The notes below the pieces were generated by a model. The model was not told the origin of the DNA, did not search any database, and saw nothing but the letters and a program-made list of their open reading frames with translations. A program made the position numbers and the translations under genes. From an uncultured bacterium (GTDB taxonomy: Bacteria; Bacillota_I; Bacilli_A; Erysipelotrichales; Erysipelotrichaceae): a stretch of DNA of 64,000 nucleotides. Every line of letters begins with the position of its first letter. Position 1 is the first letter of the stretch. The stretch lies in NCBI GenBank assembly GCA_903847945.1, contig CAINEY010000011.1:124001-188000 (forward strand), in the 5' to 3' direction. Below, piece after piece: positions 40,932 through 49,129 of the stretch.

Positions 40932-42050
40932 ATGAGTGATAAAGTGAAACCGATGTCGATCGAAGCCCCCTACGGGACGATCGATCTGAAAATGCTGGAA
41001 GACTTTACGTCTGCCGATGGCATTTCAGGCTGTGAAAAAGAAGCCAGCCGGGTCATGAAGTCGTATTTGGAAGGGGTCGCCGATGAACTGCGTTACGATA
41101 CCCTGGGTTCACTGATTGCCTTGAAGAAAGGAACCGGAAATGGACCCAAAGTGATGTTGTCGGGCCACATCGATGAGATCGGGTTTGTGGTTCGTTCGAT
41201 CGATGATAAGGGTTTTATCCGTTTGGCACCGGTCGGGGGCTGGTGGGGGCATGTGTTGCCGGCTCATCCGGTCACCATTACGACCCGCAGCGGCAAGAAA
41301 TATGTAGGTGTGATCGGATCCAAGCCGCCGCACGGCATGGCTCCGGAAGTCCGATCCAAAGTCCAGGAAGTCAAGGATCTCTTTGTCGATCTGGGTGTCA
41401 ATTCCAAAGATGAAGTCGAACTCTTGGGCATCAAACCAGGCGACATGGTCTCTCCGAAGTCCGAGTTCACCGTGTTGGCCAACCCCAATTACCTGATGGC
41501 CAAGGCTTGGGATGACCGGGTTGGGGCCTTGATTGCGACCGATGTGCTCAAGAATCTCAAAGGCGTATCGCACACGGCGGATGTTTACGCTGTCGGTAGT
41601 GTCCAGGAAGAAGTCGGTTTGCGTGGAGCGAAGACCTCAACCTATGCGGTCAAACCGGACTTGGGCATTGCGCTCGATGTCACCATCGCCAACGATATCC
41701 CCGGGGCAGAGCCCGGATCCAAGATGGGCGTGGGGATCACCTTGGCCATCCAGGATGGCTCGCACTTGGGCCATCGCGGATTATTGGCCTATTTGGATGA
41801 CTTGGCCAAAGAACTCAATCTGACGGTTCAATACGATACCTTGTTGGCCGGTGGAACCGATTCCGGGGAAATGCATAAAGCCTTCGACGGGGTCATCAAC
41901 TGCACCGTCTCCATTCCTTCGCGCTACATCCATTCGCACCGGGCACTCATCCACCGCAAAGACTACGCCGATACAGTCACCCTATTGACCGCGTTTGTGA
42001 AGCGTGTCGATTGGGCCCTCATCGAAACGCTGCGCGGATCCAACCGATAA
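40932..42050 (+). CDS. M42 family aminopeptidase
   Basis: A 372-residue metallopeptidase of the tetrahedral (TET) aminopeptidase family. The ligands are in GHIDEIGFVV (His, Asp), DDRVG (bridging Asp), QEEVGLRGA (catalytic Glu pair), ALDVTIANDIPG (Asp) and the final His of PSRYIHSHR. The beta-barrel dimerisation domain is inserted at about 75-165. It is cytoplasmic and trims N-terminal residues, often Glu/Asp or Leu. AAGGAGA precedes the ATG. It probably shares the dUTPase transcript and ends in a strong terminator. Confidence 0.92.
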   Translation: MSDKVKPMSIEAPYGTIDLKMLEDFTSADGISGCEKEASRVMKSYLEGVADELRYDTLGSLIALKKGTGNGPKVMLSGHIDEIGFVVRSIDDKGFIRLAPVGGWWGHVLPAHPVTITTRSGKKYVGVIGSKPPHGMAPEVRSKVQEVKDLFVDLGVNSKDEVELLGIKPGDMVSPKSEFTVLANPNYLMAKAWDDRVGALIATDVLKNLKGVSHTADVYAVGSVQEEVGLRGAKTSTYAVKPDLGIALDVTIANDIPGAEPGSKMGVGITLAIQDGSHLGHRGLLAYLDDLAKELNLTVQYDTLLAGGTDSGEMHKAFDGVINCTVSIPSRYIHSHRALIHRKDYADTVTLLTAFVKRVDWALIETLRGSNR

Positions 42051-42056
42051 GTCCGT

Positions 42057-42085
42057 AAGCCTTTCCTCAAAGGGAAAGGCTTTTC
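42057..42085 (+). terminator. Terminator between the M42 peptidase and lspA
   Basis: AAGCCTTTCC (42057-42066) pairs with GGAAAGGCTT (42073-42082), then TT. The lspA -10 follows immediately. Confidence 0.85.
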
Positions 42086-42087
42086 TT

Positions 42088-42096
42088 TGGTATAAT
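42088..42096 (+). promoter_or_regulatory. Extended -10 promoter of lspA, leaderless type
   Basis: TGGTATAAT ends six bases before the ATG at 42103, placing +1 on the start codon. Confidence 0.7.
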
Positions 42097-42102
42097 GGCA
42101 CT

Positions 42103-42573
42103 ATGAAAAAAATGGAAGTACTTACCATCCTGGCTGTGTTAGGTCTGGATGCCTTAACCAAAACCTTAACCAGCACGTTGATCCCTTTTGGCGACGCGGT
42201 CACTGTGATTCCCAACTTCTTCTGGCTGACCTATGTCACCAACACCGGAGCGGCGTGGAGTTTATTATCGGATGCCCCGTGGTTCTTTACAGTACTGGGC
42301 AGTGTCGCCTCAATCGTGATTTTAGCCCTGTTGATCAAAGCGAAACCGAATCAGACGTGGTATCGGTATGCCTTGGTGTTTCTGTTTGCCGGGGCTTTTG
42401 GGAACGTCATTGATCGACTGCTGTACGGTCACGTCCGTGACTTTCTGGCTTTCAACCTCTTCGGGTATCCGTTCCCCGTGTTCAACGTGGCGGATATCTC
42501 CTTGAACGTCGGGGTGGCCTGCATGCTGCTGGATGCCGTATTGGATGAACTGAGAAAGAAGAAACATGCCTGA
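42103..42573 (+). CDS. lspA: Lipoprotein signal peptidase
   Basis: A 156-residue protein with four membrane helices that cuts prolipoproteins before the lipidated Cys. It has NTGAAWSLL (about 47-55), GNVIDRLLYGHVRDF (catalytic Asp113), and FNVADISLNVG (catalytic Asp131). An open frame begins at 42004 but lies before the promoter and terminator, so the start is 42103. It overlaps rluD by eight bases, an arrangement common in Bacillota. Confidence 0.94.
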   Translation: MKKMEVLTILAVLGLDALTKTLTSTLIPFGDAVTVIPNFFWLTYVTNTGAAWSLLSDAPWFFTVLGSVASIVILALLIKAKPNQTWYRYALVFLFAGAFGNVIDRLLYGHVRDFLAFNLFGYPFPVFNVADISLNVGVACMLLDAVLDELRKKKHA

Positions 42574-43486
42574 ACAAGAACTGATTGTCCCTGAGATCTA
42601 CCATAAACAACGCTTGGATAAAGTCCTGGTGGCTTTAGTCGAGGAGTTCTCGCGTTCCCGTCTCCAACAACTCATCGAAGAAGGGTACGTACTCCTCAAT
42701 GATGAAGAAACCAAAGCCAATGCCAAAGTCTTGACCGGGGATGTGATTACCCTTGATGTTCCGGAGAACGAAGCCATGGCGCTCTTACCGGAGGCCATGG
42801 ATCTGGATATTCTTTACGAAGACCATGACCTCATCGTGCTCAATAAACCTAAAGGGCTAGTGGTTCATCCGGGAGCAGGTAACTGGGAACACACGCTGGT
42901 CAACGGACTTTTGGCGCATTGCACGGATCTCTCGGGGATCAACGGGATTGCCCGTCCCGGAATCGTCCACCGCATCGATAAAGATACTTCGGGTTGTTTA
43001 GTCGTGGCGAAAAACGATATTGCCCATCAGCGTTTGTCCGATCAGCTTCAGGATCACAGCCTCAAACGGACCTATGTGGCTTTAGTGCATGGCGTCATGC
43101 CGCACAACACCGGCCGCATCGAAGCACCCATCGGTCGCGACAAGACCGATCGACAGAAGATGGCCGTGACTTCTGCCAATGCAAAGGCTGCCGTGACTCA
43201 CTTTACCGTGTTGGAACGTTTTGACAAGTACACGCTTGTGGAATGTCGCCTGGAAACGGGGCGTACCCATCAGATCCGCGTTCATTTCCAATACATCGGC
43301 TTTCCGGTGGTTGGCGATCCCAAATACGCACCCAAAACCACCCCGGATACGCAAGGCCAATGCCTGCACGCCAAAGCCGTCGAATTCATCCATCCGACGA
43401 GTGGTCAGAAAATGCGTTATGAAGCGCCATTGCCTGAACCCTTTCAAAAGGCCTTGGATACCGTCCGTCAAGGAAACACCTTATGA
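42566..43486 (+). CDS. Ribosomal large subunit pseudouridine synthase, RluD/YlyB type
   Basis: A 306-residue enzyme with an N-terminal S4 RNA-binding domain (about 15-75) and a catalytic domain with HRIDKDTSG, where Asp138 is the nucleophile, followed by GRTHQIRVH and GDPKYAPK. It isomerises uridines in 23S rRNA helix 69 or related sites. The linkage to lspA is the classical B. subtilis lspA-ylyB order. It overlaps the rhomboid gene by four bases. Confidence 0.92.
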   Translation: MPEQELIVPEIYHKQRLDKVLVALVEEFSRSRLQQLIEEGYVLLNDEETKANAKVLTGDVITLDVPENEAMALLPEAMDLDILYEDHDLIVLNKPKGLVVHPGAGNWEHTLVNGLLAHCTDLSGINGIARPGIVHRIDKDTSGCLVVAKNDIAHQRLSDQLQDHSLKRTYVALVHGVMPHNTGRIEAPIGRDKTDRQKMAVTSANAKAAVTHFTVLERFDKYTLVECRLETGRTHQIRVHFQYIGFPVVGDPKYAPKTTPDTQGQCLHAKAVEFIHPTSGQKMRYEAPLPEPFQKALDTVRQGNTL

Positions 43487-44712
43487 GTCAACACAAAGAG
43501 ACCTTATTGACCAAAACCGCTTTGGCACTCATCGAACAAGGCGGTTATCTCATCATTGATGTGCGGGTCTTGGGTAAAGAACTTTGGCTTAATCATCCGC
43601 AGCGCTTGCATGAACTTATCCGCTTGTCCATCTCGCATGGCTTTAACCTGCCCAATCAGGATGAACGCACAAAAGCCATCCAAGACGCTATCGAAAAAGC
43701 CTTTGATCAACCGATGACCCTCTTCGATGTGAAGTTCGATGAGGAAGAATCGTCTTATATCGAGAGTGACCGAAAGATCGAAGTCGTGTTGAGTCCCTTT
43801 TCGAGCGGTAACCGTTTCTTGGAGAAATTTCCGTACCTGCAGGAAGTGCTGACCAGTGCAGAAGTGACACCACAAGAGCAGGAACAACTTCAGAATCGAC
43901 TGGATGGACATCGCCCCAAACGGGATCGACAGGCGGTTAAAAAAACACCGGTCGCCACGTTAGCCATCATTATCCTCAGTCTGATTATCCATACGGCGGT
44001 CGGGATTTTGAGCGAATTCGGGATCCAACCCGAAAGTGCCGCCATCATCTTGGGGGCTTACTACAAGACCTTTATCGTCGCCAATTATGAATATTGGCGC
44101 TTCTTAACCTCAGGATTTATCCACATCAGTCTGGTTCATCTGATGGTTAACTTGTATGCGCTCTACAATCTGGGCATCTTCTTCGAGAACCAGTTTGGGT
44201 GGAAACGCATGGTTATTACGCTATTGACCGGTATCGTGAGCGGTTCGGCGTTCATGTATGTGACCAACGGCAACATCCTGGCGGTGGGACCCAGTGGGGG
44301 ACTCTTCGCCATCTTGGGATCGATCATCGTCTTTCAGTTTGAAGTGGGACTCATCAAACAGCGGGCGGTACAGATGCAGCTCTTGCAGTTGGTCATCATC
44401 AACGGGCTCATCAGTCTGATGCCCGGGATCGCCGTCATGGCGCATGTCGGGGGATTAGTGGCGGGGATCCTCTTGGCGATCTACTTCAGTCGCCGACCGA
44501 CCTGGAAAGATTTGCGCTTGCACGTCACGATCGCCTCGGCGATCTTGGTCGTGGCCGTTGGGGTTTTAATGGCGTTGGATACGAAACGGGAACCGTTCTA
44601 TCCCGATACAGATGTGGAAATCATCGAGTTCTTGGATCGGGCCGGATTTGATTGGTACACTCAGGGGTTGGAAGCCAACCTCATCGACTATTACACGAGG
44701 GAACTCCAATGA
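43483..44712 (+). CDS. Rhomboid family intramembrane serine protease
   Basis: A 409-residue protein. The first ~155 residues form a soluble N-terminal domain, followed by about seven membrane helices (about 160-355). The catalytic Ser lies in GPSGGLFAILGS and the His in MAHVGGLVAG; the HISLVHLMVN loop before them is typical of rhomboids. An additional ~40-residue soluble tail ends the protein. The long soluble N-terminal domain resembles that of B. subtilis GluP (YqgP). AAGGAA precedes the ATG at 43483. Substrates are membrane proteins but cannot be inferred. Confidence 0.9.
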   Translation: MSQHKETLLTKTALALIEQGGYLIIDVRVLGKELWLNHPQRLHELIRLSISHGFNLPNQDERTKAIQDAIEKAFDQPMTLFDVKFDEEESSYIESDRKIEVVLSPFSSGNRFLEKFPYLQEVLTSAEVTPQEQEQLQNRLDGHRPKRDRQAVKKTPVATLAIIILSLIIHTAVGILSEFGIQPESAAIILGAYYKTFIVANYEYWRFLTSGFIHISLVHLMVNLYALYNLGIFFENQFGWKRMVITLLTGIVSGSAFMYVTNGNILAVGPSGGLFAILGSIIVFQFEVGLIKQRAVQMQLLQLVIINGLISLMPGIAVMAHVGGLVAGILLAIYFSRRPTWKDLRLHVTIASAILVVAVGVLMALDTKREPFYPDTDVEIIEFLDRAGFDWYTQGLEANLIDYYTRELQ

Positions 44713-45185
44713 AACGTCAACATGTGATTACCTGGGATCAGTACTTTATGGGGATGGCCCACCTGTCAGCTTTACGCTCTAAGGATCCATCCACTCAGGT
44801 CGGGGCCGTGATCGTGTCACCGGCCAACAAAGTCGTTTCCATTGGCTACAATGGATTACCCAAAGGGTGCAGCGATGACGAGTACCCGTGGGATCGCGAA
44901 GGCAGCGCTTTGGAGTCGAAGTACGTGTACGTTGTGCACGCCGAACTCAACGCCATCCTGAATGCGCCGATGAGTGTCCAGGGATGCCGGATCTATGTGT
45001 CGCTGTTTCCCTGCAATGAATGCGCCAAGGCCATCATTCAATCGGGGATCGCTGAAATTGTTTATGAAGACGACAAATACGCCGACACGGACATCGTGAA
45101 GGCGAGCAAACGGATGTTGAACAGTGCCGGAGTCGTGTTGCGCCAACTACCGCATCGAGTTTCCGTCAGTGTGAACGTCGAGTAA
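44709..45185 (+). CDS. comEB: dCMP deaminase, ComEB type
   Basis: A 158-residue zinc deaminase. The Zn ligands are the His of HAELNAI and the two cysteines of FPCNECAKAI, with the Glu of HAE as proton shuttle. It converts dCMP to dUMP for dTMP synthesis. The start at 44709 overlaps the rhomboid stop (ATGA) and follows GAGGGAA; an earlier ATG at 44652 lies inside the rhomboid gene. Its last 39 bases overlap, in the opposite direction, the 3' end of rnhC. Confidence 0.92.
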   Translation: MKRQHVITWDQYFMGMAHLSALRSKDPSTQVGAVIVSPANKVVSIGYNGLPKGCSDDEYPWDREGSALESKYVYVVHAELNAILNAPMSVQGCRIYVSLFPCNECAKAIIQSGIAEIVYEDDKYADTDIVKASKRMLNSAGVVLRQLPHRVSVSVNVE

Positions 45186-46010
45186 TCGTTGAATCGTCTT
45201 AAAGTGGACTTTGGCCACTTTTTTTAAGGTTTTGAGGCCATTCTTTGCTAAAAAGTTTTCCGCAAAAGCTTCCACCGTCGCTGAGGCGCCTTTAGGGAAG
45301 GTGGTTTGATAGTGTTTGCCCATGGCATCCAACTCCATCAAAAACGCATAGCGGGCGATGACGGATGCGCAGGCTACGGCGAAGTATTTCGATTCGGCTT
45401 TGGTTTCGAAATGCAGGTTCCGATAGACTTCCGCTTCCTGATCCAAGTAACGGTAGTAGAGGGCTTCCGGGGTGAACTGATCGACCACGTTGAGGGAACC
45501 TAAGGTTACCTTCTTGACCAAGTGTAAATACGCCTGATTATGCAGTTTGGCTTTGATGGCGTTGAGGTTGTTTTGGGTTTGGACCTGATTGTATTTTTCG
45601 TTGGTCAAAATCAATAAACTGTATGGGATCTGTTGCATCAACACCGGAGCGATTTCCCGAACCACGTCATCGCTCATGGCTTTGGAGTCTTGGATGGGGT
45701 ACGTTTTCAGTTTGGCATAGGCGGCTTCATCGACATACGTAGCCACCACGACCACAGGTCCAAAGACATCCCCGGTGCCCACTTCATCCGATCCGCCATG
45801 AGCCCTAAACGGCTTTGAGAAGGCTTCGGCATAATAGGCCGCCCCATCCCCGCTGAACACGACTTTCTTGGAAGTGTACACCGTGATAGTCGTATCGGAG
45901 AGTTTGTATTGAGCCGCAACATAGGGGATCGTTTTATCGACCTTTTGATTGGCGTAAGTGGTCTGAAGGTGTCGGATCTGTTTATCCGTTAAGGTCAAGG
46001 TAATCGTCAT
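45147..46010 (-). CDS. rnhC: Ribonuclease HIII
   Basis: A 287-residue RNase H2-like enzyme with an N-terminal TBP-like domain (about 1-85) that binds hybrids, and the catalytic SDEVGTGDVFGP (Asp, Glu), followed by the Asp of DSKAMSD and a fourth acidic residue near ASVIARYAF. It degrades RNA in RNA/DNA hybrids. On the minus strand TGATACACT ends six bases before the ATG, so the mRNA should be leaderless. Its 3' end overlaps comEB by 39 bases. Confidence 0.92.
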   Translation of the reverse strand: MTITLTLTDKQIRHLQTTYANQKVDKTIPYVAAQYKLSDTTITVYTSKKVVFSGDGAAYYAEAFSKPFRAHGGSDEVGTGDVFGPVVVVATYVDEAAYAKLKTYPIQDSKAMSDDVVREIAPVLMQQIPYSLLILTNEKYNQVQTQNNLNAIKAKLHNQAYLHLVKKVTLGSLNVVDQFTPEALYYRYLDQEAEVYRNLHFETKAESKYFAVACASVIARYAFLMELDAMGKHYQTTFPKGASATVEAFAENFLAKNGLKTLKKVAKVHFKTIQRLLDVHTDGNSMR

Positions 46011-46016
46011 ATTCCC

Positions 46017-46025
46017 AGTGTATCA
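46017..46025 (-). promoter_or_regulatory. Extended -10 promoter of rnhC, leaderless type
   Basis: Minus-strand TGATACACT, six bases before the ATG at 46010. A TATACT at 46049-46054 on the plus strand serves cvpA. Confidence 0.55.
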
Positions 46026-46071
46026 TGGAAACTTGACTCTTTTTTAGGTATACTGTGAACAAGGTGATCCT

Positions 46072-46851
46072 ATGACTCTTGATGCGTCCCTCTTTCCACT
46101 GGTTAACCTGATTTTGATTGCCTTGGTCGTTCTCATGGTGATCTGGGGCTACTTTAAAGGCTTCTTGCTTCAGTTGCTGAGTTTTACCGTGTGGGTGACG
46201 ATCTTTCTGATGTCGTGGCTCTTGGCCCCGGTGTTGGCCCAAGTCCTGCCCATTCTGACTCCGGATGCTGCCGTAGCCCAGTTGCCGATCATCGGACCGC
46301 TGATCACCACCGCCGTGAATGCGGTGATCTGGTTTGTGATCATCGTCGTGGTGATGTTGCTGCTCAGTTTACTGTTAAAACCCGTACTCATAGCGGTCGG
46401 GAAGATCCCGATCTTAAAAGAACTCAATCATGCCTTAGGCATGCTGTTTGCGCTCTTAAAGACGGCGTTGCTGTTGGCGGCGTTGACCTTGCTGTTGGAA
46501 TCGTCGCTTTTCACCAACGGTTCCGACTTGGTTCAATCTGGGATCTTGCGAGTCGTTTCTCCGGTGACGGCTTCCATCAGTGCCCAAATCTCGACCCGGG
46601 TCGATCCAGATGGCGTCTTGGCGAAGATGCTGGATGGGCAACCCTACAGTACGGAAGACACGGTTCAGCTTGATACGTGGCTCAGTGAACGCGGACTCGA
46701 AACGGAACTGGTTTCTCCGGTCTCGAAACTGATCCGGCGTTCAGCGTTAAGCAGTGAAGATCTAGTCATCTTAAAAACTTGGCTGGAAGCCAACGGCTTC
46801 AGCAACGAGGCAATCGAGGACCTCTTATCGATGTTTAAACCCTATGAATGA
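46072..46851 (+). CDS. CvpA family membrane protein
   Basis: A 259-residue protein with four membrane helices in the first ~150 residues, beginning with the CvpA pattern LNLILIALVVLMVIWGYFKGF-like stretch, then a soluble acidic C-terminal part. It is named after colicin V production, but its real role is unknown; in Bacillota it lies before mutS2 (the zapA-cvpA-mutS2 order), as here. AAGGTGATC precedes the ATG. It overlaps mutS2 by eight bases. Confidence 0.85.
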   Translation: MTLDASLFPLVNLILIALVVLMVIWGYFKGFLLQLLSFTVWVTIFLMSWLLAPVLAQVLPILTPDAAVAQLPIIGPLITTAVNAVIWFVIIVVVMLLLSLLLKPVLIAVGKIPILKELNHALGMLFALLKTALLLAALTLLLESSLFTNGSDLVQSGILRVVSPVTASISAQISTRVDPDGVLAKMLDGQPYSTEDTVQLDTWLSERGLETELVSPVSKLIRRSALSSEDLVILKTWLEANGFSNEAIEDLLSMFKPYE

Positions 46852-49129
46852 TTCCCTTGAATTTCATCTGATTTTGGAGTCGATTGCGAAACAGGCTCGC
46901 TTTTCACTCTCCAAGACCAAGATCATAGAAACCACACCGCTTCAAAAACGCTTGGAGATCCAACGCGAAAATGACCGTACGCAGGCCGCCATGACCTGCG
47001 ATCGTCTGTTGGGGCAAGTCCCCATGCAGGGGATGAGCGACATTCGCTTGATCCTGCAGGAAGCCTCCAAAGACTTAACCTTGTCCATTCCGGATCTTTT
47101 GGATGTGGCCCGTTTTGTGCGGGGTGTTGTGTTGGTCAAGGCCTACTTCACCAACGTGTCCGACTTAGGCGCTTTGGCCGATCTGGTCGAAAGTCTGAAT
47201 CCGCATCCCACCCTTTCCGAAAGCATCGAAAAGTGTTTTAATGCGGCCAACGAAGTCTTGGATACAGCTTCTCCCAAACTCAAAGACATCCGGCGTCATC
47301 TGCGTTTGACGCAAACCAAGCTCAACGACACCGCAGCTTCGTTTATTCAACGTAATGCGTCTTTCCTCAGCGAATCCATCACCCTGATTCGTAACGATCG
47401 GGTGGTAGTATTGGCGAAAAACGCTGATAAGAACCGTTTTAATGGGCTGATCCACGGGGAATCGGCTTCCGGTCAGAGTGCGTATGTGGAACCGCCGGTC
47501 TTGGTGGAACTGAATAATGCGTTAGCTTCGTTGAAGATGGATGAAGAGGAAGAAATCAAACGCATCTGTTTTGAGCTCAGTCAACGCATCAAGCCCCTGT
47601 CTGTGGAATTGGAAGCGGACCTCTTGACGTGCGCAGAATTGGATGCGGTGTTTGCGAAAGCCCGTTACGGGAATAACGCCAATGCGACCGTGGCGAAACT
47701 GGGTAAACACTTGGAACTCTTGGGTGCCCGTCATCCCTTGATCGATCCCAAAACCGTCATCGCCAACTCCTACCGCTTAGACCCCTTTAAACGCGTCCTG
47801 TTGATCACGGGACCCAACACGGGTGGTAAGACGGTTTCCCTGAAAATCATCGGCTTGAGTTGTCTGTTGGCCTACAGCGGGATTCCTGTGTGGGCCGACT
47901 CCGCAACCGTGCCGCTCTTTACGAAACTCTACGTGGACATCGGGGACGATCAGTCGATCATGCAGTCCTTGTCGACCTTCTCCGCGCATTTGACCAAGCT
48001 CAACACGATCACTCAGGCTGCCGATGAGGCTTCCCTGGTGCTCTTGGATGAGTTGGGCGGGGGAACCGATCCCATCGAAGGGGAATGCTTAGCCATGGCC
48101 GTACTCGATGATCTGCGTCAAGCCAAGGCTTGGGTCGTTGCGACCACCCACTATGCCCGATTGAAAGAGTATGGCTTGGAACACGATGACATTACTGTGG
48201 CCTCCATGGCCTTTGACTTGGAATCCATCACACCGACATACCGCTTCATTGAAGGCTTGCCGGGTTCATCCTATGCGCTAGAAATCGCCAAGCGCTACGG
48301 ATTGAAGGAATCAGTGATTTCTCAAGCGTTGGCGTATCGGGAAGCCGCCAAAACCGAACAAGCCCGCTTAACTGAACGTTTACAGGAAGCCATCGCCCAA
48401 AACAGAGCTCTTCAGGACCAACTGTTGTCTCAACAAGCCGAAGTCAAGGTCAAGTTGGCTAAACTCGAAGTCGAAGAAGCCAACCTCGAGAAGACCCGCA
48501 AAGCCCGTTTGGCAGCCATCGATGATGAAGCCAAGGAATACTTGAACACGGTGTTGGAGGAAGCAGAAACGATCCTGACGGACATGCGTCAATCCAAGGA
48601 TGCCCCGATCCATCAAAACATCGCCCGCAAATCCGAACTCAACAAACTCATCACCGAGAAGGAAGAAGAGACCAAACTCGAGAAGGCCGAGCTGGGTCAA
48701 TGGGTCAAGATCTCGATGACCAATCAGATCGGCCAGATCATCGCCATCAAACGCAACGTCGCCTCCGTGATCGTCAATGGGGTCAAAATGGACGTACCGC
48801 TGACCAAGCTGGGTCCTGCCAAAGCCCCGGAAAAGGCGAAATCCATCACGGTCACCACCGAGAAACTCGCGTATGTGCCGCTGGAACTCAATGTTATCGG
48901 CTTGACGGTCGATGAAGCCTTGGCGGATGTCGATAAGCACTTGGATGACTGCATCCGGGCTAATCTGCCTTTTACTCGCCTGATCCACGGCCATGGGACC
49001 GGTGCCTTGCGTTCCGCCATCCACAACTACCTCAAATCCAACAAGTACGTGGAAAGCTATCGCGTCGGAGGTCAAGGTGAAGGTGGTGTCGGTGCAACCA
49101 TCGTGAACTTTAAGGGAGGTTCAAAGTGA
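46844..49129 (+). CDS. mutS2: MutS2 (ribosome/recombination ATPase with Smr domain)
   Basis: A 761-residue protein: clamp/lever helices (1-290), the ABC-type ATPase with Walker A GPNTGGKTVSLK (about 322-333) and Walker B LVLLDELGGGTDP, a long coiled coil (about 500-610), and a C-terminal Smr domain (about 685-761) with the LIHGHGTGALR nuclease motif. The usual LDLRG of the Smr domain is reduced to LNVIGL. It is thought to suppress recombination and to rescue collided ribosomes in B. subtilis. It has no mismatch-binding domain, so it is not a repair MutS. Confidence 0.93.
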   Translation: MNDSLEFHLILESIAKQARFSLSKTKIIETTPLQKRLEIQRENDRTQAAMTCDRLLGQVPMQGMSDIRLILQEASKDLTLSIPDLLDVARFVRGVVLVKAYFTNVSDLGALADLVESLNPHPTLSESIEKCFNAANEVLDTASPKLKDIRRHLRLTQTKLNDTAASFIQRNASFLSESITLIRNDRVVVLAKNADKNRFNGLIHGESASGQSAYVEPPVLVELNNALASLKMDEEEEIKRICFELSQRIKPLSVELEADLLTCAELDAVFAKARYGNNANATVAKLGKHLELLGARHPLIDPKTVIANSYRLDPFKRVLLITGPNTGGKTVSLKIIGLSCLLAYSGIPVWADSATVPLFTKLYVDIGDDQSIMQSLSTFSAHLTKLNTITQAADEASLVLLDELGGGTDPIEGECLAMAVLDDLRQAKAWVVATTHYARLKEYGLEHDDITVASMAFDLESITPTYRFIEGLPGSSYALEIAKRYGLKESVISQALAYREAAKTEQARLTERLQEAIAQNRALQDQLLSQQAEVKVKLAKLEVEEANLEKTRKARLAAIDDEAKEYLNTVLEEAETILTDMRQSKDAPIHQNIARKSELNKLITEKEEETKLEKAELGQWVKISMTNQIGQIIAIKRNVASVIVNGVKMDVPLTKLGPAKAPEKAKSITVTTEKLAYVPLELNVIGLTVDEALADVDKHLDDCIRANLPFTRLIHGHGTGALRSAIHNYLKSNKYVESYRVGGQGEGGVGATIVNFKGGSK

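Noticed and set aside
42004-42102. Upstream extension of lspA
   Set aside because: It overlaps the M42 peptidase gene, a terminator and the -10 box; the family normally begins with the first membrane helix near residue 5, which fits 42103.
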